DNA of 64,000 bases from positions 248,001 to 312,000 of the forward strand of contig JADJDT010000044.1 in NCBI GenBank assembly GCA_016702545.1, in the 5' to 3' direction. The notes beneath the pieces are model-generated. The model saw only the letters and a list, made by a program, of their open reading frames with translations, searched no databases and was not told where the DNA came from. Shown piece after piece: positions 36,097 through 44,480 of the stretch (position 1 is the stretch's first letter; each line of letters begins with the position of its first letter). The DNA comes from Pseudomonadota bacterium. GTDB taxonomy: Bacteria; Myxococcota_A; Polyangia; GCA-2747355. The translations under genes and the position numbers were made by a program.

Positions 36097-36663
36097 ATGA
36101 GTCAATGCGTCTGTCCATGGTGGCTCGGATATTTCTTGGCGACGCCATTGCGCCGGCTCTACCAGGACCCGCGGGCGATCCTCGCCCCATGGGTGTACGA
36201 GGGGATGACCGTGCTGGAGCCGGGTCCGGGCATGGGCTTCTTCACGCTCGAGCTCGCTCGCATGGTCGGCCAGACCGGGCGCGTCATCGCGGTCGACGTC
36301 CAGCCGAGGATGCTCGAGGCGCTCGTTCGCCGGGCGAAGCGAGCCGGGCTCGAGGATCGCATCGAGACACGGGAGCCTCGCGGCGAAGCTCTCGGCGTGG
36401 AGGACCTCGCGGGGAAGGTCGACTTCGTGCTGGCCTTCGCCGTCGTCCACGAGCTGCCCAACACGAAGGGGTTTCTCGCCGAGGCGCACGGCGCCCTCAA
36501 GGCCGGCGGGCGAATGCTCGTCGCCGAGCCCAAGCACCATGTGTCCGAGGTGGCGATGGCGGAGACGGCTGCGCTCGCGGAGCAGGCAGGGTTTGCCCGC
36601 GAGGAGACGCCGACCATCCGTGGCAGTCGCTCGGTACTATTCTCGCGGCGAGATTCCAGGTGA
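36097..36663 (+). CDS. Class I SAM-dependent methyltransferase
   Basis: A 188-residue methyltransferase. It starts MSQCVCPWWLGYFLATPLRR, then motif I TVLEPGPGMGFFTLELA, AVDVQPRML and motif IV DFVLAFAVVHELPN. The CPWW start with motif I GPGMGFF marks a small widespread family whose substrate is not known to me. GAGGAGG lies about 5 bases before the ATG. It stands alone, with 240 bases of non-coding sequence before the convergent pgpA gene. Confidence 0.8.
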   Translation: MSQCVCPWWLGYFLATPLRRLYQDPRAILAPWVYEGMTVLEPGPGMGFFTLELARMVGQTGRVIAVDVQPRMLEALVRRAKRAGLEDRIETREPRGEALGVEDLAGKVDFVLAFAVVHELPNTKGFLAEAHGALKAGGRMLVAEPKHHVSEVAMAETAALAEQAGFAREETPTIRGSRSVLFSRRDSR

Positions 36664-36900
36664 CCTGTGCTGTCGATCGGTCGCCAACCCAAGGCCCGGG
36701 GGGAGGCATGACGCTCCCCGACCGGGGATCGCGGTGCCGCGCCGGCTGCGCGCGCGAGCCGGTTCGGGGGCGGTCTTGGGTTACGCTCGCGCGGGGCGGT
36801 GGCTGGCAACGCCGACGAGATTCTGCTGGATGAGGGCGGCGAGCCTCCCACCAAGGCACCCCGACGGGCCGCACCGGACGGGGGAGGGCAGCGGCGGCGC

Positions 36901-37419
36901 TCAGCCCGCGCGCAGGACCTCTTCGCGGAGTAGCGAGCCGAGCCAGGGCGCGACGGTGCGCTGCGCGAGCAGCAGCAGCGCGGCGCCGAGCAGGCCGGCG
37001 GCGAGGTCGTCGAGCATCACGCCCAGGCCGCCGGGAACGCGGCGATCGAGCCAGCGGATCGGCGGCGGCTTGAGGATGTCGAGCAACCGGAAGACGAGGA
37101 AGCCGACCAGCAGTGGCGCCCAGCGCGCGCGGTCGAGCAGCGCGACCGTGAGCAGATAGCCCGCCACCTCGTCGATCACGATGCGCCCCGTGTCGTGGGT
37201 GCCCCACGAGCGATCGGCGACAGTGGCGGCCCAGCTGCCGACCAGGGCCACCAGGACGACGAGCGCGAGGTAGGCGCCGAGCGGGAGCCCGGCGAGCGCG
37301 AAGGCGAGGCCGACCCCCAACGCCGTGCCCCAGGTGCCGGGGGCCCAGGGCAGGTAGCCCAGGCCGAGGGCGGTGGCGATCAGGCGCGCGAGGCGGACGA
37401 TCCAGGGGCGAGGCTCCAT
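36901..37419 (-). CDS. pgpA: Phosphatidylglycerophosphatase A
   Basis: A 172-residue PgpA-family membrane phosphatase that removes phosphate from phosphatidylglycerol phosphate. Visible signatures are LGYLPWAPGTWGTALG, WGTHDTGRIVIDEVAGYL and FRLLDILKPPPIRWLDRRVP plus GGLGVMLDDL, which carry the acidic catalytic residues (DE, D, DD). Four hydrophobic helices are present. It is the intact copy of the fragment found at 29999-30128. The cobalamin adenosyltransferase gene is divergent, 180 bases away. Confidence 0.92.
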   Translation of the reverse strand: MEPRPWIVRLARLIATALGLGYLPWAPGTWGTALGVGLAFALAGLPLGAYLALVVLVALVGSWAATVADRSWGTHDTGRIVIDEVAGYLLTVALLDRARWAPLLVGFLVFRLLDILKPPPIRWLDRRVPGGLGVMLDDLAAGLLGAALLLLAQRTVAPWLGSLLREEVLRAG

Positions 37420-37599
37420 CGTCCGCTCCTACCGCAGGGGCGGTCGGCCAGGCAAGCCGGGCGAGGTGTCCGGGAGCGAAGCGTCCAGCGGCGGCGTTGT
37501 TCGCGTGGGCCGCGCGCTGTACGCTGCGCGGCGCGTGGGCGGTTCGGGAGGCGGGGGCGGGCGGGTGGCCCCACGGGGACGCGAACGAGGGGAGCTGGG

Positions 37600-38247
37600 G
37601 TGGCAGACCAAGAGCGTTTTGCGACGCCGCGCGTGGCGATCGGCCGGGTTTATACGCGCGGGGGCGATCAGGGGGAGACCTCGCTGGTGGGCGGGGCGCG
37701 CGTGCGCAAGGACTGCCGGCGGATCGCCGCCTACGGCACCGTCGATGAGCTCAACGCCTTCATTGGCGCGGCGCGCGTGGCGGTAGACGAGGCGCTGAGT
37801 GTCCACCCGGGCCTGGAGCGGCTCGCGGCGATCCTGTTGCGCGTGCAGCACGAGCTGTTCAACCTCGGCGCGATCCTCGCCACGCCCCCCGAGCGGGTGC
37901 GCGCCGACCAGCCGCGCATTCGCGCGGCGGAGGTCGAGCGCCTCGAGCACGAGATCGACGCGCTGCGCGCGCCCTTGCCCGCGCTCCGCTCCTTCGTCCT
38001 GCCGGGTGGCAGTCGCATCGGCGCGGCGATGCATCTCTGTCGCACGGTCTGCCGCCGTGCGGAGCGGCACTGCGTGACGCTGACGGAGGAGGCGCCGCTC
38101 GAGGCCGAGGTCTTGGCCTATCTCAATCGCCTGGGCGATGCCTGCTTCGTCTGGGGCCGCTGGGCCGATCACGTGCAGGGCGTCGCCGAGACGCTGTGGG
38201 ATCCCAATCAGGCGGCGTCGTCAGCGGGCGGGCTAAACCCGCGCTGA
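37600..38247 (+). CDS. ATP:cob(I)alamin adenosyltransferase, PduO type
   Basis: A 215-residue PduO-type adenosyltransferase that makes adenosylcobalamin. The ATP-binding N-terminus reads VYTRGGDQGETSLVGGARVRKD and YGTVDELNAFIGAAR; the helical bundle shows LRVQHELFNLGAILA, the signature FVLPGGSRIGAAMHLCRTVCRRAER, and YLNRLGDACFVWGRW. The GTG at 37600 has GGGGAG about 7 bases upstream, giving the usual length. It overlaps slightly with the 3' end of the convergent hydrolase gene. No B12-dependent enzyme gene is in the window. Confidence 0.92.
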   Translation: MADQERFATPRVAIGRVYTRGGDQGETSLVGGARVRKDCRRIAAYGTVDELNAFIGAARVAVDEALSVHPGLERLAAILLRVQHELFNLGAILATPPERVRADQPRIRAAEVERLEHEIDALRAPLPALRSFVLPGGSRIGAAMHLCRTVCRRAERHCVTLTEEAPLEAEVLAYLNRLGDACFVWGRWADHVQGVAETLWDPNQAASSAGGLNPR

Positions 38248-39438
38248 CGAGGTCGTGGGGCGGGCGAGCTGCGGCAAATTGCGCGCCAGTAGAAACTGCT
38301 CCAGGGCGTCGCGGTAGTCGGCGCGGCCGAAGTGCAACAGGTGGCCACCGGGAAACCAGTGCAGGGCCGGTCGGCCCCAGTGCTCCCAGAGCGCCTCGGC
38401 GTGCGTCGGCGGCACGACGCGGTCGGTGCGGCCCGCGATCAACAGCACCTCTTCGCGCGGCAGCACCAGTCGATGGGCCAGCGGCGCATGCACCGCCATC
38501 AGCCGGCAGTGGGCGTCGAAGTCGAGCGCCGGGCCATCCTCCGCCGGACCCGGGCCCGGCGGGGCCAGCGACCAGAGCAACGCGGTCAGGTCGGCGATCG
38601 GCAGGATCGGCACGACGAAGCGCAGCTCCTCGGCCACGGAGGCCAGCACCGCGGCGGCGTAGGCGCCGAGGCTGATGCCGATCACGCCGCCGTCGGCGCC
38701 GCGCTCCGCGCGATGGTGGCGCAGCAGGGCGCGCACCTCCCAGACCGTCTGCAGCAGCGCCTCGTTGGTGCGGCTGATGCTCGCCGACGGGTGCAGACTG
38801 ACGCTCGGCGGCACGCCGAGCGGGCGCCGCGGGCCGTGGTAGGGGTGCACGTAGAGGTAGACGTCGAAGCCGAGCGCGTAGAGGCGCTGCGCGCCGAAGA
38901 TGGTCGCCTCGAGGCTGTAGCGGCCCCCGCGCCAGCCGTGGAGGCAGATCACGGCGGGATGACCGGGCGCGTCGTGGCCATAGCGCCGCGCGTAGGCGGT
39001 CGCGTTCTCCGGGTAGCGACGCAGTAACTCGAGGGCCGTCGGCCGGCGCGCGCCCTCGTAGCAAGGGAAACGCAGGTCCTCGATCACCCCGCCAGGCAGC
39101 CGCTGCTGCTCCACGCTGACGATTCGTGGGGGATCGGGCAGCGGAAAGAGCGCGGCCGCACGGCCGTCGGCGTCGTCGGCGTCGTCGGCGGACCGGGCCC
39201 AAACGCTGTGGTGCCAAACGCTGCTGTGGCTGTGCGCCGTGCCCGGTAGCCGATCGGACCGGGGAGGCGAGGGGGTGCGCCGACCGGTCGCGCGTGCCAA
39301 CGCCAGCACCAGGCCGTCGGCGGCCTTGCCCAGTCGCGGGCGCAGGCCGACGGCCCAGCTCGGTCCGCCGACCCCGACCTCGCGCAGCGCACGCGCGCTT
39401 GCCAGATAAAGAGCCTCATCGACCGGGGCTTGAAGCAT
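38233..39438 (-). CDS. Alpha/beta hydrolase
   Basis: A 401-residue alpha/beta hydrolase. The oxyanion/HG region is VICLHGWRGG, the nucleophile elbow is GVIGISLGAYAA (Gly-x-Ser-x-Gly), the acid is Asp in LIAGRTDRVVPP, and the histidine is in FPGGHLLHFG. The N-terminal 130 residues are variable. The fold fits esterase or acyl-transfer enzymes; the substrate is unknown. I chose the ATG at 39438 with AGAGGA upstream; the open frame extends further without support. It is divergent from the peroxiredoxin gene. Confidence 0.8.
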   Translation of the reverse strand: MLQAPVDEALYLASARALREVGVGGPSWAVGLRPRLGKAADGLVLALARATGRRTPSPPRSDRLPGTAHSHSSVWHHSVWARSADDADDADGRAAALFPLPDPPRIVSVEQQRLPGGVIEDLRFPCYEGARRPTALELLRRYPENATAYARRYGHDAPGHPAVICLHGWRGGRYSLEATIFGAQRLYALGFDVYLYVHPYHGPRRPLGVPPSVSLHPSASISRTNEALLQTVWEVRALLRHHRAERGADGGVIGISLGAYAAAVLASVAEELRFVVPILPIADLTALLWSLAPPGPGPAEDGPALDFDAHCRLMAVHAPLAHRLVLPREEVLLIAGRTDRVVPPTHAEALWEHWGRPALHWFPGGHLLHFGRADYRDALEQFLLARNLPQLARPTTSSARV

Positions 39439-39544
39439 CGGCGGCTGGATCCTCTCGTAAGTCGGCGCTAGGCCCGCTCGCTGCAGCGCCGTACACTGCC
39501 GGCCGCGCGGGCGGCGCCGCCCGCGCAGGTTGAGGAGCAGCCCC

Positions 39545-40213
39545 ATGCCGACCAACATCGAGTTGCACACCACCACGGACTGGCCGCGGATCGAGCTCAA
39601 CGGGCCGGCGCCGAGCTTTCACGCCACGACGACCCACGGTCCGCTCGACTTCCACCAGTGGAAGCACGGCAAGTGGGCGCTGCTCTTCTCGCACCCCGCC
39701 GACTTCACGCCCGTGTGCACCAGCGAGTTCATCGCGCTGGCGCGCCGCCACGATGAGCTCGCGCGGCGCAACGTGCTGCTGCTCGGGGTCTCCATCGACA
39801 GCGTCTACTCGCACATCGCCTGGCTGCGCAACATCCGCGAGCGCTTCGGCGTCGAGGTGGATTTCCCGCTGGTCGCCGATCTCGACCAGCACGTCGCGCG
39901 CCTCTACAACATGGTCCACGAGCCGAGCTCCGCGACGTCGGCGGTGCGCAGCGTCTTCGTCGTCGATCCGCGCAACCTCGTGCGGGCGATGCTGCACTAC
40001 CCGCCTACGGTAGGGCGTAGCATCGATGAACTCCTACGACTGGTCGATGCGCTGCAGACCGCCGACGCGCACGGCGTGCATTGTCCGGCCGACTGGCGCC
40101 CCGGCGACCCGGTGATCGTGCCGCCCCCGCTGACGCAGGCCGCCGCCGCCGAGCGCGCGGCCAAGACCCCCGCCGGCGCGGCCGATTGGTACTACACGAC
40201 GAAGAAGCTCTAA
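39545..40213 (+). CDS. 1-Cys peroxiredoxin (Prx6/AhpC-TSA type)
   Basis: A 222-residue peroxiredoxin that reduces hydroperoxides. The peroxidatic cysteine is in HPADFTPVCTSEF. The segment LLGVSIDSVYSHIAWLRNI and the C-terminal dimer domain (VGRSIDELLRLVDALQ ... HGVHCPADWRPGDPVIVPPP) match the Prx6 group. There is a second Cys in HGVHCPADW, so a two-Cys cycle is not excluded. GAGGAG stands 7-8 bases before ATG 39545. The protein is cytoplasmic. Confidence 0.92.
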   Translation: MPTNIELHTTTDWPRIELNGPAPSFHATTTHGPLDFHQWKHGKWALLFSHPADFTPVCTSEFIALARRHDELARRNVLLLGVSIDSVYSHIAWLRNIRERFGVEVDFPLVADLDQHVARLYNMVHEPSSATSAVRSVFVVDPRNLVRAMLHYPPTVGRSIDELLRLVDALQTADAHGVHCPADWRPGDPVIVPPPLTQAAAAERAAKTPAGAADWYYTTKKL

Positions 40214-40274
40214 ACAGGGTCGCGTGGAGCACGATCCATCCCACGCTCAAGGCGACTCTGTTTAGTCGCGCAGA

Positions 40275-40634
40275 TTAGAAGAGCAGCATCTTGACGCCGA
40301 TCGCCGTCAGCACTGCGCCGAAGACGCGCGTCAAGGTCGGGTTCGAGAGCTGCGTCGCCAGGCGGGCCCCCAGCAGGCCGCCGAGCACGAAGCCGAGGCA
40401 GATGAAGAGAGCCATCCGCGGCTGGACGTAACCCTGGCGGTAGTAGGTCCAGGCCGCGAGGATGCCGATCGGCGGCACCAACACCGCGAGCGAGGTGCCC
40501 TGTGCCTGGTGCTGCGTCAGGCCGAAGAAGAAGACCATCGCGGGCACCAGCACGATGCCGCCGCCGACCCCCACCAACCCGCTCGCAACGCCCGCAGTGA
40601 GGCCCAGGAGCACCCAGGCGCTGATTTGAAGCAT
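40275..40634 (-). CDS. Half-size TauE/SafE-family transporter
   Basis: A 119-residue membrane protein with four predicted helices. It begins with the family signature GLTAGVASGLVGVGGGIVLVPAMVFF and has LVPPIGILAAWTYYRQGYV. Full-length TauE/SafE proteins have two such halves (about 250 residues); this is a single repeat with its own start and stop, so it probably works as a dimer. The family exports sulfite, sulfoacetate or similar organic anions. It is convergent with the peroxiredoxin gene. Confidence 0.85.
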   Translation of the reverse strand: MLQISAWVLLGLTAGVASGLVGVGGGIVLVPAMVFFFGLTQHQAQGTSLAVLVPPIGILAAWTYYRQGYVQPRMALFICLGFVLGGLLGARLATQLSNPTLTRVFGAVLTAIGVKMLLF

Positions 40635-40688
40635 CGGTCTCGCCTCCCACGGGCATCGCGGTACCCGGATGCTGCCCGCCGCGCCCCG

Positions 40689-41930
40689 TCAGGTCTCGCG
40701 TGACTGCGGCAGGCCGGCGCCGTAGCCGTCGACGACCACGCCGTCGGGCCCGCGCGCCGCGGCGCGCGCGATCGCCTCGATCAGGCGATCGACGTCGGCC
40801 TCGTCGTTGAACCAGCCGCACGAGGCGCGCAGCGCGAAGGGCGCGTGGGGCAGCGCGCGAATCACGATGCGCTCGCGGCGCGCCAGCTCGGCCGCGAGGC
40901 CCCAGAGCTGGGGCGGCGAGAAGGCGGGCAGATCGAACGCCACGAGCTGGCTCGCCTGCTCCGACGGCGTGATGAGCTCGACCCCCGGAAGCGCCGCCAG
41001 GCCGTCGCGCGCGCGCGCCGCCAGCGCCAGCGAGCGGGCCCAGGCGCGCTCGAGGCCGACGACCTCCAGCAGCCAGCGCGCGCTGGCGACGAAGCCGGCG
41101 AGCGCCGGCCGATAGACCATCCCGGTCTCGAAGCGGTTGGCGCCGGGCTGCCACTCGATCGCGCCGCGGTGGTCGTGGCGCCGCGCGCTGAAGTAGCTGG
41201 CGAAGGTCGGCCGCAGTGTCGCGAGGCGATCGCGACGCACATAGAGCGCGCCGGTTTTTTCGGGGCCGCAGACCCACTTCTGACCCGAGAGCGTGTAGTA
41301 GTCGACCTCGAGCGCGTGCACGTCGAGCGGGCGGGCGCCGCAGGTCTGCGCGCCATCGACCAGCACCGCGGTGTCCGCCGCGTGAGCCAGGCGCGTCAGC
41401 TCCGCGAGCGGTAGCTCGGCGCCGGTGCCATAGGCCACGTGCGAGAGCACCAGCAGGCGCGCTTGACGCTCGCCGAGCGCGCGGGCGAGGGCCGGCAGCG
41501 CCTGCTCGCCGCGGCCGATCGCGACGAAGTCGAGCTCGACGCCATAGCGCGCGCGCAGCAGCCCGAGGGGGATGGTGACGGCGTCGTGCTCGAGGGTCGT
41601 GGTCAGGATGCGATCGCCGGCCTGCCAGTCGTGGCCCCAGAGCGCGATGTTGATGCCCTCGCTGGTGTGGTGCGTCAGCGCGATCTCGTCGTTGTCGGCG
41701 CCGAGCAGCCGGGCCGCCGCCTCGCGGGCCCGCGCGAGGTCGGCGAAGAAGCGGCCCCAGGTCGTGAAGTCGGCGCGGCCCTCGCGCAGCTCGCGGGCCG
41801 CCTCGCTGGCGCTGGCGCGGGCGGCGACCAGCGGTAGCGGCCCGGCGGTCCCGGTGTTGAGATAGACCTGCGTCGCCACCGCGGGCAGCTCGCGTCGCAG
41901 CGACTCCAAGGGCTTGAGGGCGGTGTCCAT
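40689..41930 (-). CDS. Class V aminotransferase / cysteine desulfurase-like PLP enzyme
   Basis: A 413-residue PLP enzyme of fold type I. Key positions are VYLNTGTAGPLP, ALTHHTSEGINIALWG, the PLP aspartate region VLVDGAQTCGARPLDV and the Schiff-base lysine in LSGQKWVCGPEKTGALYV. The flexible Cys loop of NifS/IscS is absent, so the product could be a desulfurase-like, isopenicillin-epimerase-like or kynureninase-like enzyme. The ATG at 41930 has AGGAG 6 bases upstream. It lies 54 bases upstream of the TauE/SafE gene and may share its transcript. Confidence 0.85.
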   Translation of the reverse strand: MDTALKPLESLRRELPAVATQVYLNTGTAGPLPLVAARASASEAARELREGRADFTTWGRFFADLARAREAAARLLGADNDEIALTHHTSEGINIALWGHDWQAGDRILTTTLEHDAVTIPLGLLRARYGVELDFVAIGRGEQALPALARALGERQARLLVLSHVAYGTGAELPLAELTRLAHAADTAVLVDGAQTCGARPLDVHALEVDYYTLSGQKWVCGPEKTGALYVRRDRLATLRPTFASYFSARRHDHRGAIEWQPGANRFETGMVYRPALAGFVASARWLLEVVGLERAWARSLALAARARDGLAALPGVELITPSEQASQLVAFDLPAFSPPQLWGLAAELARRERIVIRALPHAPFALRASCGWFNDEADVDRLIEAIARAAARGPDGVVVDGYGAGLPQSRET

Positions 41931-42124
41931 CGCGCGCTCCTGACGGCCGCTGGTATACCAAGCGTCCGCGCCGCCGACGAGGCCCGGTCGTCGCGGGTCC
42001 GGCCGTCGCGGGCCTTCGACCTGGCGGCGTCGCGGCCGCCAGCGTCGAGGTCCCGGGCCGGCAGGCGGCGCTCGATCGCCTGAGGCAGCAAGAGGCGTAT
42101 GATGCACGCCGAGTGGAGGAGCCG

Positions 42125-42472
42125 ATGCAGGCTTGGCGAGACGGACAGGGCAGGCAAGGCAGAGGGACCCGCGCTCGCGGCGCGGGCGGGTGGGTGCTCG
42201 CGGCGCTGCTCTTCGGCGCTTGTGGCCACGGCGCGCAGGGCAAGCCCGAGCCGGGTGTCGACGCGGTCGAGCAGGTGCGCGGCGGGCGGCGGGCCGGCGC
42301 CCAGCAGCGACTGCTCGACGACATGCCGCGCGCGTCCGATGACGAGCGGACGCCCTTCGATGGCGATCGCCTCGGGGTGGGCGCGCAGCGGGTGCGCGAG
42401 GACGTGGCGCGCGAGCAGCACCGCCGACGCCGACGGCCACCGGCGGCCGACGCCGGGCCGACGGCGCCCTGA
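42125..42472 (+). CDS. Small hypothetical lipoprotein
   Basis: About 115 residues. A basic N-terminus, a short hydrophobic stretch (GWVLAALLFGAC) with a lipobox-like FGAC, and a charged, Arg-rich remainder. GGAGGAG lies close before ATG 42125. It is followed 95 bases later by the exbB-tonB operon. I do not recognise it; composition bias of this strand makes false open frames likely, so the call is weak. Confidence 0.4.
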   Translation: MQAWRDGQGRQGRGTRARGAGGWVLAALLFGACGHGAQGKPEPGVDAVEQVRGGRRAGAQQRLLDDMPRASDDERTPFDGDRLGVGAQRVREDVAREQHRRRRRPPAADAGPTAP

Positions 42473-42566
42473 CGGCACGCCCTGGGGTGCCACGCGTCGG
42501 GGGTGGCGGGGCGAAAAGGGGTCATGCATACTGCGCGCGGCCGCGCTGGCCGTCGAGGGGCTTGGC

Positions 42567-43216
42567 ATGCTGACCGACCGTTTGATGCACCTGACGATCG
42601 CTGGTGGCAGCGAGTGGGTGATGGTGCTGTTGCTCGCGCTCTCCGTGATCTCGATCTCGGTCGTGGTCGAGCGCGGGCTGTTTTTTCGCCGGCGTCGCCG
42701 GCAGCTCGACCGCGTGGACCGCGCCCTGCTGCCCCTGCTCAGCGGCGCCGACAGCGGGGCGCTGCGGCGTGCGGTGGCAGAGCTCGAGGACCCGCTGTTG
42801 CAGGCGGCGCTGGACAGCGCCTGGACGCGAGAGCCGGCAGCCGCCGAGAAGATCGTCGCCAGCCTGCTCAGCCGGGAGCGGCTGTACCTGGAGCGGCGCC
42901 TGACCTTCCTCGGCACGCTGGGCAACAACGCACCCTTCATCGGCCTCTTCGGGACGGTGCTCGGCATCATTCGCGCCTTCAATGACCTGGCGGTCAACAC
43001 CCGCGCCGGGTCGAGCGCCGTGATGGCTGGGATCTCCGAGGCGCTGGTGGCGACGGCGATCGGCCTCTTCGTCGCCATCCCGGCCGTGATCGCCTTCAAT
43101 TACTTCCAGCGACAGGTGGACCGCCTGCTCTCGACCACCGAGGCCCTGTCGCAAGCGCTGCTGGCGAGCGCGCAAGAGGTGGGCGCCGGCGGCGGCGCCA
43201 GCACGCGGACGAGCTA

Positions 43217-43217
<1 letters not shown>
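42567..43217 (+). CDS. exbB: MotA/TolQ/ExbB proton channel protein
   Basis: A 216-residue ExbB/TolQ protein of the inner membrane proton channel. Three hydrophobic helices are visible: EWVMVLLLALSVISISVVVE, GTLGNNAPFIGLFGTVLGII and ALVATAIGLFVAIPAVIAFNYF, with the conserved GLLGTV/TAxGL pattern. GAGGGG stands 6 bases before ATG 42567. It overlaps exbD (TAATG) and starts the operon exbB-exbD-tonB-receptor-lipoprotein. It would supply proton-driven force to TonB. Confidence 0.9.
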
Positions 43218-43645
<428 letters not shown>

Positions 43646-43727
43646 GCGGGTTCCGGCGTGGGGCAGGAGCGAGGCCGCAGGGCCCGGCGCGAGCGGCAGC
43701 GGGTGGCCGCTGGCCGCGGGGGCCTCG

Positions 43728-44480
43728 TTGGCGCTGCACGGCGGACTGGTGGCGATCCTGGCGCTGATGCCCCGGGCGACCCCGGACGCGGCGCGACGCG
43801 AGGCCTTCGAGTTGACCAACCGCCAGCTCCCACCGGCACCGCCGGCTGCGCTGCCGGTGCCGCCGCCCGCGCCAGCCCCGGCGCCGGTTCCCGCCGCGCC
43901 GGCGCCCGTGGTGGTGCGTCCGCGCGTGCGGCCGGCGGCAGCGCCCCCGCCCCCGGCCGCGGCGCCGCCCCCCGGCCAGCCCGAGGCGGCCGAGCCACCG
44001 GCTCCCGATACGGGTCCGCAGACCTTCGGCATCGAGCTCGAGGGGCAGGCGACGGCGCCGACCGGTGAGGGGGTGGCCTTGCCCCGGGGCGACTCGCTGG
44101 CGGTCAGCCCCGTCGTGCGGCGCGTGGGGCGGGGCCGCGCCCAGGGGCAACCGGGCGGCACGGGCGAGGAGGCGGGCGCGACCGCCGCTGCCCCGGCACC
44201 CCTGACGGCGGTCACGACGCTGCCGACCGTGCTCCAGCGCGCGCAGCCGGCCTATCCGCAACAGCTCCGCGACCAGGGCATCGAGGGTCAGGTCGTGGTG
44301 GAGCTGCGCATCGACACGAGCGGCCGCGTCACGGCCGTCAAGGTGCTGCGGGGTCTGCACCCGCTGCTCGATCGCGAGGCGCTGATCGCCGGGCGCGCCA
44401 CGCGCTTCGCCCCGGCGCGGATCGGTACGCAGGCCGTGCCCGTGCAGATCGCCTACACCTTCACCTTCGTCCTCGACTGA
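43728..44480 (+). CDS. tonB: TonB family energy transducer
   Basis: About 250 residues from a TTG at 43728. It has a hydrophobic N-terminal helix (ALHGGLVAILALMP), a Pro-rich periplasm-spanning linker (PAPAPAPVPAAPAPVVVRPRVRP) and a TonB C-terminal domain (QPAYPQQLRDQGIEGQVVVELRIDTSGRVTAVKVL ... RFAPA). The open frame upstream of the TTG reads SGWPLAAGASLALHG, which looks like more of the helix, but no ATG/GTG is in frame there; a frameshift or unusual start near 43658 is possible. Its stop overlaps the receptor ATG. Confidence 0.85.
   Translation: MALHGGLVAILALMPRATPDAARREAFELTNRQLPPAPPAALPVPPPAPAPAPVPAAPAPVVVRPRVRPAAAPPPPAAAPPPGQPEAAEPPAPDTGPQTFGIELEGQATAPTGEGVALPRGDSLAVSPVVRRVGRGRAQGQPGGTGEEAGATAAAPAPLTAVTTLPTVLQRAQPAYPQQLRDQGIEGQVVVELRIDTSGRVTAVKVLRGLHPLLDREALIAGRATRFAPARIGTQAVPVQIAYTFTFVLD

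Noticed and set aside
41931..41960. TATACC-like -10 box upstream of the PLP enzyme gene
   Set aside because: No acceptable -35 box at 16-18 bases; the GGTATACC string is a chance palindrome.
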